Positions 25,887 to 32,905 of a stretch of DNA of 45,774 nucleotides are shown piece after piece. A program made the position numbers and the translations under genes. This DNA comes from Bifidobacterium catulorum (lineage in GTDB: Bacteria; Actinomycetota; Actinomycetes; Actinomycetales; Bifidobacteriaceae). The stretch's first letter is position 1. Each line of letters starts with the position of its first letter. The stretch spans positions 1 to 45,774 of the forward strand of contig NZ_QFFN01000019.1 in the NCBI RefSeq assembly GCF_003129925.1. The letters are read 5' to 3'. The notes under the pieces are model-generated. The model did no database searches, was not told where the DNA came from, and was given only the letters and a program-made list of their open reading frames with translations.

Positions 25887-27065
25887 CTACTTCCTCAGCA
25901 GCGGGGCGACCTGCTCGTCATAGGCGGTCAGGGCGGTGTCGATCACCTGGTGCATGTCGTAGTACTTGTAGGTGCCGAGACGCCCGCCGAACACGGTGTT
26001 CGGCTCCAGCGCCGCCTTCGCCTGATACTGCGCGTAGATGTTCTTGTCGTCCTCGGTGTTGATGGGGTAGTAGGGTTCGTCGCCGCGCCGGGCGAAGCGC
26101 GAGTACTCCTCCCACACGACCGTCCTGCCGGGCTTGTACGAATCCGCGCGTTCGGGGTTGAAGTTCCTGAACTCGATGGCGCGGGTGAACGGTACGTCGG
26201 CGTCGGCGTAGTTCATGACCGGGCAGCCGAAGTGGTCGTCCTCGTCGTAGCGGCGCTCCTTGAAGTCGACCGTGCGCCACTTGAGTTCGCCGAGGTCGTA
26301 GTCGAAGTACCTGTCGATCGGGCCCGTGTAGACCACGGGGATGCCGGCCGCCTGGATGGCCTTCCTGTTCATCGGCTGCGATTCGTCGAAGAAGTCGACG
26401 CCGAGCGACACCTCGATGCGCGGGTCGGCGATCATCTTTTCGAACCATGCCGTGTAGCCGTCCTTCGGCAGGCCCTCCCACGTGTCCTTGAAATACCGGT
26501 TGTTGTAGTTGAACCGCACCGGCAGGCGGCGGATGATGCTCGCCGGAAGCTCGGCCGGGTCGGTCTGCCACTGCTTGCCCGTGTAGTTCTTGATGAATGC
26601 CTCGTACAACGGCTTGCCGATGAGCTTCTTGCCCTGTTCGTCGAGGTTCTTCGGCGTGATGTCGGCGTATTCGCCGGCCTGCTCCTCGATGAGCCGTTTC
26701 GCCTCGGCCGGCGTGTAGGAGGCGTGGAAGAACTGGTTGATGGTGCCGAGGTTGATCGGCAGCGGGAACACCTCGCCGTCGTGCGTGGTGTACACGCGGT
26801 GCACGTAGTCGGTGAACTCGGTGAAGCGGTTGACGTATTCCCACACGCGGGCGTTCGACGTATGGAACAGGTGGGCGCCGTACTTGTGGATCTCGATGCC
26901 GGTCTCGTCGTCGAAATACGAGTAGGCGTTGCCTCCGATGTGGTCACGCACGTCGATGATATGGACCCGGGCGCCGGCGTGTTCGGCCGCCTGTTGCGCG
27001 ACGGTCAGGCCGAACAGGCCCGCGCCGACGATCACGAGATCGGTGTTGTTGGGATTGAATTCCAT
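25887..27065 (-). CDS. glf: UDP-galactopyranose mutase
   Basis: This flavoenzyme converts UDP-galactopyranose to UDP-galactofuranose. The 392-residue protein has the FAD-binding VIVGAGLFGLTVAQ at the N-terminus and HIGGNAYSYFDDETGIEIHKYGAHLFHT. It also has NYTGKQWQTDPAELPASII and the family C-terminus FGGRLGTYKYYDMHQVI with the diphosphate-binding Arg. Length is normal. Galactofuranose is a known constituent of the bifidobacterial lipoglycan and of exopolysaccharides, so the convergent LtaS-like gene may act on the same polymer. Its promoter should lie in the repeat-rich region 27066-27300. Confidence 0.96.
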   Translation of the reverse strand: MEFNPNNTDLVIVGAGLFGLTVAQQAAEHAGARVHIIDVRDHIGGNAYSYFDDETGIEIHKYGAHLFHTSNARVWEYVNRFTEFTDYVHRVYTTHDGEVFPLPINLGTINQFFHASYTPAEAKRLIEEQAGEYADITPKNLDEQGKKLIGKPLYEAFIKNYTGKQWQTDPAELPASIIRRLPVRFNYNNRYFKDTWEGLPKDGYTAWFEKMIADPRIEVSLGVDFFDESQPMNRKAIQAAGIPVVYTGPIDRYFDYDLGELKWRTVDFKERRYDEDDHFGCPVMNYADADVPFTRAIEFRNFNPERADSYKPGRTVVWEEYSRFARRGDEPYYPINTEDDKNIYAQYQAKAALEPNTVFGGRLGTYKYYDMHQVIDTALTAYDEQVAPLLRK

Positions 27066-27141
27066 GGATTTCCTCGACTTTTCTCACATGGTTGGGTTGC
27101 TGTTCCATGGTACATGGCGGGATTATGCGTCATATGGGTCG

Positions 27142-27300
27142 GCTGCCGTCACATGGTGCGGCTGCCGTCACGTGGTGCGGGTGGACCGTGTCACGTGTTG
27201 TTGGAAACGTTGCAATTCCAACGTTTTGACGACTGCGTTACGTGGTGCGGGTGGACCGCGTCACGCGACCTGGCCCGTGTCACGCGACCCGGCCCGCGTG
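27142..27300. repeat. CACGTG-rich direct repeats upstream of ffs and glf
   Basis: A 20-base unit GCTGCCGTCACRTGGTGCGG occurs at 27142-27161 and again at 27161-27180. A 25-base stretch starting CGTGGTGCGGGTGGACCG occurs at 27171-27195 and 27241-27265 with one difference. Between them GTTGGAA..TTCCAAC forms a small hairpin (27209-27231). Tandem TCACGCGACC motifs follow to 27290. The region separates divergent glf and ffs and looks regulatory. Confidence 0.6.
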
Positions 27301-27306
27301 ACACGG

Positions 27307-27335
27307 TTGTGTCGTCCACGGCGATGCTGTATAGT
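27307..27335 (+). promoter_or_regulatory. SRP RNA gene promoter
   Basis: TTGTGT (27307-27312), 17 bases, TATAGT (27330-27335). The predicted start, near 27342, coincides with the 5' end of the folded SRP RNA. Confidence 0.75.
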
Positions 27336-27341
27336 GGCTAT

Positions 27342-27429
27342 CCGGCTCCTACGCGGCGTTACGCCGCCCAATCCCCCCAGGGCAGGAATGCAGCAAGGGT
27401 AAGCGGTCTCTGGCGGGTGCGTAGGGGTC
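27342..27429 (+). ncRNA. ffs: Signal recognition particle (4.5S-type) RNA
   Basis: The conserved apical part CAGGGCAGGAATGCAGCAAG is present at 27379-27398, with the Ffh-binding asymmetric loop region and the GGAA-type tetraloop surroundings. The ends pair: GGCTCCTACGC at the 5' side with GCGTAGGGGTC at the 3' side. The size, about 88 bases, fits the small bacterial form. A T-rich tract (CTTTTCTTTTTC, 27429-27440) follows and should end most transcripts. Only 23 bases separate it from the next start codon. Confidence 0.93.
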
Positions 27430-27452
27430 TTTTCTTTTTCCCAGGGGACCTC

Positions 27453-28547
27453 ATGACCGAACGCGAACGTCAGATACTGCTGTGGATCACGCAGAATCCG
27501 ATGATCAGCCAGAACGAATTGGCTGAACTGGCCGGCATCACCCGGTCCAGCGTCGCCGTGCACATCTCCAATCTCATCAAAAAGGGATATCTTCGCGGCC
27601 GCGGCTATATCGTGGCTCCTCCCAGCTATGTGGCCGTCATCGGCGCGGTCAACATGGACGTGTTCGGCGTCGCCTCCCATCGGATCGTCGGCGGCAGTTC
27701 CAACGAGGGGCATGTGTTCTACAAGCTCGGCGGGGTCGGCCGCAATATCGCGCTGAACCTGTGCCGTCTGGACGTGCCGAACTACCTCGTCACCGTGTAT
27801 GGCGACGACTACAACGGGGAGCTGTTCAAATCGGACGCCGTCCGCAACGGCATGGACATCACCTATTCCCGGCAGCTGACCGGCGTCGGCACATCCACGT
27901 ATCTGTATGTCAATCAGCCTGACGGCGACCGCATGGTCGGGCTTGACGACATGGGCATCAACGGGAACATCACCCCCGATTTTTTGGAGGAACGACGGTC
28001 GGTCGTCGACAACGCCGACCGGGTGGTCATCGATTCCAATCTCTCCCAACAGGCCATCGACTGGGTGTACGACAATTGCGACCGCCCGGTCTTCGCCAAA
28101 TCGGTGTCGGTGAACAAGGCCCGGCGTCTGCTGTCTCGTCCCGAGCGGCTTGACACGCTGGTGCTCGACTTCGTGGAGGCCGAGGTGCTGTCCGGCGTGA
28201 AGGTGACGGACGAGGAGTCCGCACGGCGTTGCGCCGACGTGCTGATTCGGCGTGGCGTGCGCAACGTGTGCGTGCATGGCAGCAACAAGGGGATGCTGTA
28301 CCGGAATGCCGACGAATCGGTGTATTTCCCGCTGTCGGGGAAGGCTTCGTCCGACCGGAACACCAACGGCGCCGGGGCCTCGGCCGTCGCGGCGTTGACG
28401 TGGGCGCGTGGCCTCGGATGCGGTTTCGGGGAGAGCGGACGGCTGGCGGTGGCGGCGGCGTCGCTGACCGCGGAGTCGAACGAGGCCGTGAATCCCGGCA
28501 TGTCCGCCGATCTGCTGCGTGAGCGGGCCGAACGGTTCCGATCGTAA
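27453..28547 (+). CDS. Winged-helix/PfkB fusion, probable pseudokinase regulator
   Basis: This 364-residue protein has an N-terminal winged helix (ERQILLWITQNPMISQNELAELAGITRSSVAVHISNLIKKGYL, residues 3-50) joined to a PfkB/ribokinase fold (from VAVIGAVNMDVFG). Fusions of this type include E. coli YeiI. The core is clearly homologous to the kinase encoded at 28909 (shared YLVTVYGDD.NG and TSTY segments). The signature that should read GAGD reads NTNGAGASAV, so the catalytic Asp is Ala309; the KPN motif of the paralogue is replaced by VLDF. I infer loss of kinase activity with the sugar pocket retained, hence a ligand-sensing regulator of the next operon. ATG 27453 is preceded by AGGGGA. Confidence 0.85.
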   Translation: MTERERQILLWITQNPMISQNELAELAGITRSSVAVHISNLIKKGYLRGRGYIVAPPSYVAVIGAVNMDVFGVASHRIVGGSSNEGHVFYKLGGVGRNIALNLCRLDVPNYLVTVYGDDYNGELFKSDAVRNGMDITYSRQLTGVGTSTYLYVNQPDGDRMVGLDDMGINGNITPDFLEERRSVVDNADRVVIDSNLSQQAIDWVYDNCDRPVFAKSVSVNKARRLLSRPERLDTLVLDFVEAEVLSGVKVTDEESARRCADVLIRRGVRNVCVHGSNKGMLYRNADESVYFPLSGKASSDRNTNGAGASAVAALTWARGLGCGFGESGRLAVAAASLTAESNEAVNPGMSADLLRERAERFRS

Positions 28548-28754
28548 CTGCGGGCTTTATTCTGCGGACTTCATACTGTTGACGAGGCCGGCGAAGACTG
28601 TTCGACGGGGTCGTCGAAGACCGTTCGATGGACGTCCGCCCGCGAATCGGTCCGATGCATGGGGCGACGATATGCGGCCCATGATGTTCCGGAATCATCC
28701 ATACGTCATCTTGCATGGGCGCGTATTGCGCAGGACACGCGCGAATCACCGTGG

Positions 28755-28784
28755 TTGACATGTTTGCGGGGCATGGTGTAGTGT
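28755..28784 (+). promoter_or_regulatory. Promoter of the kinase/nucleoside hydrolase operon
   Basis: TTGACA at 28755-28760 is a perfect -35 box. TAGTGT at 28779-28784 is 18 bases away and keeps the key first two and last bases of a -10. The start would be near 28791, just before the palindrome at 28799. Confidence 0.65.
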
Positions 28785-28798
28785 TTTATCTAACAAAA

Positions 28799-28814
28799 GT
28801 TTAGAGCACTAAAC
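28799..28814. promoter_or_regulatory. Operator candidate GTTTAG-AGCA-CTAAAC
   Basis: A perfect 6-4-6 inverted repeat lies about 8-24 bases after the predicted start point. A partial extra half-site, CTAAC, lies at 28790-28794, so two overlapping dyads may exist. A protein bound here would block transcription. The winged-helix pseudokinase encoded just upstream is the obvious candidate. Confidence 0.6.
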
Positions 28815-28908
28815 AAATGTTGATATCGTTTGGTCCACGAATATGTCGACAGGTGGCAGCGCCCTGAACTTGGTCAAGGAAGACGCGGAAACTCGAAGGA
28901 GAATAATC

Positions 28909-29877
28909 ATGGGTGATTATTCGTCGACCGGACGGGACCCCTACGTGGTGGTCATCGGCGGCATGAACATAGACATCTGCGGACGGCCGCACGAGACGGT
29001 GGTGAACCGTGATTCCAACCCCGGCGTGGTAAGCATGTCGGCGGGCGGCGTCGGACAGAACATCGCACAGAACCTGGCCCATCTGGGCGTGCCGACGTAT
29101 CTCGTGACCGTATACGGCGACGACGCGAACGGATTCGCGCTGAAGGCCGCATGCGAGGGCAACGGCATCCGTCTCGACCAGGCGGCGCAGCTCAAGGGAG
29201 AACGCACCTCCACGTACATGTTCGTGACCGACGAGACCGGCGACATGCTGGTGGCCGTCAACGACATGGACATCTGCAAGAGGATCACGCCGGAATTCCT
29301 CGCCGAACGCCTCGACTTCATCAACGGGGCGGCGATCTGCCTGCTGGACGCCAACCTCGCATCCGAGACGATGGCGTGGATCGGCGAGCACGTGACGGCA
29401 CCGCTGTTCGGCGACACCGTGTCGACCGTGAAGGCGCATCGCTTCGAGCCGATCCTCGACAAGATGACCGTGCTCAAGCCCAACGACCTCGAAGCCTCGG
29501 TGCTCACCGGCATCGACGTGGAGGACGCGGACAGCGCCCGCGCGGCCGCGAAGGCACTGCTCGACAAGGGCGTGCGCAACGTGTTCATCTCGCTTGGCGT
29601 GCAGGGCATCCTGTGCGCGAGCCGCCGCGCGGACGGCGACGTGATGGTGCAGGTGCCGCCGTACCTGACCGAGATCGCCACGGCGAACGGCGCCGGCGAC
29701 TCCGGCATGGCGGCGATCACGTGGAGCTACTTCGACGATCCGGAACGTGACCTGGCCGAGACCGGGCGCATCGCGCAGGCGGCGTCCAGCATCGCCCTCG
29801 AATGCACCAAGGCCGTGCCCGACATCACCGTGGAACGCATCCGCGGCAAGATGGCGGACGCGACGCTCGCCGTGTGA
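28909..29877 (+). CDS. PfkB-family sugar/nucleoside kinase
   Basis: This 322-residue kinase has the PfkB signatures intact: VVVIGGMNIDICG at the N-terminus, the glycine-rich AGGVGQNIAQNLAHLG, VLKPNDLEASVLTG, and the catalytic NGAGDSG with Asp264. It resembles ribokinase/pseudouridine-kinase-like members; the sugar cannot be told from sequence. It is the active paralogue of the pseudokinase at 27453. GAAGGAG precedes ATG 28909 by seven bases; an upstream in-frame ATG at 28843 lacks a ribosome site. It opens the operon with the TrpF-like protein, dehydrogenase, nucleoside hydrolase and transporter. Confidence 0.9.
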   Translation: MGDYSSTGRDPYVVVIGGMNIDICGRPHETVVNRDSNPGVVSMSAGGVGQNIAQNLAHLGVPTYLVTVYGDDANGFALKAACEGNGIRLDQAAQLKGERTSTYMFVTDETGDMLVAVNDMDICKRITPEFLAERLDFINGAAICLLDANLASETMAWIGEHVTAPLFGDTVSTVKAHRFEPILDKMTVLKPNDLEASVLTGIDVEDADSARAAAKALLDKGVRNVFISLGVQGILCASRRADGDVMVQVPPYLTEIATANGAGDSGMAAITWSYFDDPERDLAETGRIAQAASSIALECTKAVPDITVERIRGKMADATLAV

Positions 29878-29993
29878 CGGGCGGACCGATCAGCACGGAC
29901 GCGGCCTCGCGGCGCATACGACGAACAATCAACCGAACAACCATACCGACCACAACGACCGATACAACCCGATACAGAGACAAAGGAGCACAC

Positions 29994-30689
29994 ATGGTAG
30001 TCAAGCAGCTGTACTCGCTGATCGAATACGACGAGAGCGTCAAGACCATGGAGGCCGGTGCCGACCACATCGGCCTGGTGCCCATGCAGAACGGCGGCGT
30101 GCCAGCCCACCGCGTGCCGCTGGAGCGCGTGCACCGCATCTTCGACGAATGCAAACGGCGTGGCGTGGTCTCCGTGGCGATCATGCTGACCAACGACCCC
30201 GACGAGATGATCGAACTGGCCGAGGAGATCCAGCCCGACATCCTGCACGTGGCCGGCGACGGCTACGCCGCCGACGAGGCGTTCGCCAAGCGCCTCAAGG
30301 CCGTGGCCCCGAACACCAAGCTCATGCAGGCCGTGCTCGTGGACGACGAATCCGCCGTCGACCGCGCCAAGAAGTACGCGCAATACTGCGACTTCATCCT
30401 CACCGACTCCGGCCTCGCCCCCGACACCGGCATCGGCGCCAGCGGCCAGACCCACGACTGGTCCATCGACGCGCGCATCGTGGCCGAATGCGGCAAGCCG
30501 GTCATCATGGCCGGCGGCCTCGGTCCCGAGAACGTGGCCGACGCCATCCGCCAGTGCAGGCCGTACGGCGTCGATTCGCTGACCAAGACCAGCATCAAAT
30601 ACGACGGCGGCTACATGGAGAAGGACATCGACAAGGTGCGTGAGTTCTGCCGGAACGCCGACGCCGCGGCCGCCGAGGTGGGCGCCTGA
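29994..30689 (+). CDS. TrpF-fold (phosphoribosylanthranilate isomerase-like) protein
   Basis: This 231-residue TIM barrel aligns with TrpF: AGADHIGLV, the phosphate-site GGLGPENVADAI and PYGVD, and the stretch FILTDSGL..GASGQTHDWS that carries the general-acid Asp138. The KICG motif with the catalytic Cys is replaced by KQLYS, QLHG is replaced by HVAG, and the SSGVE ending by LTKTS. It is therefore unlikely to act in tryptophan synthesis. A related Amadori-type or aldose-ketose isomerisation of a sugar phosphate made by the neighbouring kinase is a reasonable inference. AAAGGAG precedes the start. A 116-base A/C-rich spacer separates it from the kinase; its stop overlaps the dehydrogenase start by one base. 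Confidence 0.85.
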   Translation: MVVKQLYSLIEYDESVKTMEAGADHIGLVPMQNGGVPAHRVPLERVHRIFDECKRRGVVSVAIMLTNDPDEMIELAEEIQPDILHVAGDGYAADEAFAKRLKAVAPNTKLMQAVLVDDESAVDRAKKYAQYCDFILTDSGLAPDTGIGASGQTHDWSIDARIVAECGKPVIMAGGLGPENVADAIRQCRPYGVDSLTKTSIKYDGGYMEKDIDKVREFCRNADAAAAEVGA

Positions 30690-31846
30690 TGGAAGTCAAG
30701 ATGCTGCAGAAGGTCAAGGTCGTCTGCACCGACGACCTCGGCGGGACCTTGCTTGAGATCCTGAACGCGGAGGGATACCGTCGGCCGCTGTTCGTCACCG
30801 ATTCGTTCGTCGCCACGATGCCGCTCGTCGTGGCCGCCCGGCGGAAGCTCGCCGACGACGGCATCGACTGCGCCGTGTTCGACGAGGTGCGTCCCGACCC
30901 GTTGTGCGAGACCGTGGCCGCCGGCGTGGAGGCGTTCCGCGCCCACGAGGCCGACAGCATCATCGCCATCGGGGGCGGCAGCTCCATGGACGTGGCCCGT
31001 GGCGTGAACATCGTGCGCGTCAACGGCGGCGAGATCATCGACTACACCGATCCGAACGTGCCGATCGCCGACTGCCCGGGCATGATCGCCGTGCCCACCA
31101 CGTCCGGCACCGGAAGCGAGGTCTCCAACGCGCTCGTCGTCACCGACGGCGCCACGCAGCGCAAACTCGCCGTGCTCGCCGACCCGGCCGTCAGCGAATA
31201 CGCGGTGCTCAACCCCGATCTCACGATCGGTCTGCCGCCGCGCATGACCATCGCCAGCGGTCTCGACGCCTTCTGCCACGCCGCCGAAGGCTACCTCTCG
31301 CGCATGGCCAGCCCCATCACCGACGCCGTATGCGAGAAGGTGATGTTCCTGCTGTACAACTACCTGCCGCGCGCGGTGCGCAACGGCGAGGACCGCGAAG
31401 CCCGCGAACGCGTGATGGTGGCCGCCACCCTGGCCGGATGGATGCTCAACAACGCCGGCACCATCGCCGGACACTCCATCGCGCACGTGCTCGGTTCGAA
31501 ATACCACATCGTGCATGGCGAGGCCGTCGGCTACGCGCTGCCCGGCGTCATGGAGTTCGTCGCGCCCGTAATGCCGCACAAGGTGCGCGAGATCGGCCAG
31601 ATCCTCGGCGCCGTCTACCCGGAGAACGCTCCGGAGGAGCAGACCACCGTCATCGCCGTCCGCGCGTTCAAGGAGTTCCGCGACCGGATGCTCGGGCTGC
31701 ATCCCTTCGAGGACTACGGCATCGACCGCGACGAGCTGCTCGCCAACGCCCAGGCGGTGGCCTACGAACGCTTCGCCGGCAACACGCCGCGCGACATCGG
31801 ACCCGCCGAGGCCCGGCAATTGCTGGAGGCCTTTGGCGTACGCTGA
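30689..31846 (+). CDS. Iron-containing alcohol dehydrogenase
   Basis: This 385-residue NAD(P)-dependent dehydrogenase belongs to the group III (FucO-like) family. It shows the nucleotide-binding GGGSSMDVARG and the signature PTTSGTGSEVSNALVVTD. All four metal ligands are present: Asp193, His197, His262 and His276, with FucO-like spacing. Members reduce lactaldehyde, ketones or sugar-derived aldehydes. In this operon a phosphorylated or free sugar intermediate is a likely substrate, which is inference. The TGATG overlap with the upstream gene indicates translational coupling. Confidence 0.92.
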   Translation: MEVKMLQKVKVVCTDDLGGTLLEILNAEGYRRPLFVTDSFVATMPLVVAARRKLADDGIDCAVFDEVRPDPLCETVAAGVEAFRAHEADSIIAIGGGSSMDVARGVNIVRVNGGEIIDYTDPNVPIADCPGMIAVPTTSGTGSEVSNALVVTDGATQRKLAVLADPAVSEYAVLNPDLTIGLPPRMTIASGLDAFCHAAEGYLSRMASPITDAVCEKVMFLLYNYLPRAVRNGEDREARERVMVAATLAGWMLNNAGTIAGHSIAHVLGSKYHIVHGEAVGYALPGVMEFVAPVMPHKVREIGQILGAVYPENAPEEQTTVIAVRAFKEFRDRMLGLHPFEDYGIDRDELLANAQAVAYERFAGNTPRDIGPAEARQLLEAFGVR

Positions 31847-31888
31847 AATCGTCGACACAAAGCAGTGAACCTACATAAGGAGATCACC

Positions 31889-32833
31889 ATGACCAAGAAG
31901 ATCATTCTCGATTGCGACCCCGGTCACGACGACGCGATGGCCATCCTGCTCGCCGTGGGCAACCCGGACATCGAGCTGGTGGGCGTCACCACGGTCGGAG
32001 GCAACCAGAGCCTGCACAAGGTGACATACAACGCCCGCGCCGTGCTTGAGGCGGCGCACGCCACCGACGTCCCCGTGCACCGCGGCTGCGACCGGCCGAT
32101 CCTGCGTCCGCTCGAAGTGGCCGCGTCCATCCACGGCGACACCGGCCTCGACGGCGTCGAGCTGCCCGAACCGAGCCGTCCGCTTGACGAGGGCCACGCC
32201 GTCGACTGGATCATCGACACCATCATGAGCAACGAGCCGAACACCATCACGCTCGTGCCCACCGGGCCGCTCACCAACATCGCCATGGCATGCCGCCTCG
32301 AGCCGAGGATCGTGGACCGCGTCAAGGAGATCGTGCTCATGGGCGGCGGCTACCACGTGGGCAACTGGAGCGCCTGCGCCGAATTCAACATCAAGGTGGA
32401 CCCCGAGGCCGCGCACATCGTGTTCAACGAGCCGTGGCACCGTCTGACCATGGTGGGCCTCGACCTGACGCATCAGGCGCTGTGCACGCCCGAGGTGCAG
32501 GGCCGCATCAACGCCATCGACACCGATCTGGCGCACTTCGCCAGCGGCCTCATGGACTTCTTCCGCAAGGCCTACCAGGGCAACCAGGACTTCATCGACC
32601 CGCCGGTGCACGACCCGTGCACCGTGGCCTACCTCATCGACCCGAGCGTCATGACCACGCGCCGCTGCCCGCTCGACGTGGAGATCCACGGCGACCTGAC
32701 CCTCGGCATGACCGTCGCCGACCTTCGCGGTCCGGAGCCGTCCGCCGACGAATGCAACACCCAGGTGGCCGTCAAGCTCGACTTCGAGAAGTTCTGGAGC
32801 CTCATCATCGACGCCATCAAGACCATCGGCTGA
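31889..32833 (+). CDS. Nucleoside hydrolase (inosine/uridine-preferring family)
   Basis: This 314-residue enzyme splits the N-glycosidic bond of a ribonucleoside to base plus ribose. Calcium ligands are visible: the DCDPGHDDAMAI motif at residues 7-18 and the Asp of PPVHDPCTVAYL near residue 240. LVPTGPLTNIAMA and MGGGYHVGNWSACAEFNIKVDPEAA are further family motifs. No signal peptide is present, so it acts in the cytoplasm after uptake. The neighbouring kinase and transporter fit a salvage or catabolic role. AAGGAG precedes ATG 31889. Base preference cannot be predicted. Confidence 0.95.
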   Translation: MTKKIILDCDPGHDDAMAILLAVGNPDIELVGVTTVGGNQSLHKVTYNARAVLEAAHATDVPVHRGCDRPILRPLEVAASIHGDTGLDGVELPEPSRPLDEGHAVDWIIDTIMSNEPNTITLVPTGPLTNIAMACRLEPRIVDRVKEIVLMGGGYHVGNWSACAEFNIKVDPEAAHIVFNEPWHRLTMVGLDLTHQALCTPEVQGRINAIDTDLAHFASGLMDFFRKAYQGNQDFIDPPVHDPCTVAYLIDPSVMTTRRCPLDVEIHGDLTLGMTVADLRGPEPSADECNTQVAVKLDFEKFWSLIIDAIKTIG

Positions 32834-32905
32834 TCGGGGCCATCCGGGATTCTCCGAATCCAGCCGTAACTCATCGGAAAACCCAATCATAGAAGTGAAT
32901 GAATC

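Larger units (their letters stand above)
28548..28908. other. Intergenic region before the kinase operon
   Basis: This 361-base gap has no credible gene. A 17-base repeat CGAAGACYGTTCGAYGG occurs at 28592-28608 and 28615-28631, 23 bases apart. The operon promoter and operator lie at 28755-28814. The leader runs to the strong ribosome site GAAGGAG at 28895-28901. Confidence 0.6.

Noticed and set aside
29994-30689. Annotation as the tryptophan-pathway TrpF
   Set aside because: The catalytic Cys motif is missing and the gene is in a sugar/nucleoside operon, so only the fold is claimed.
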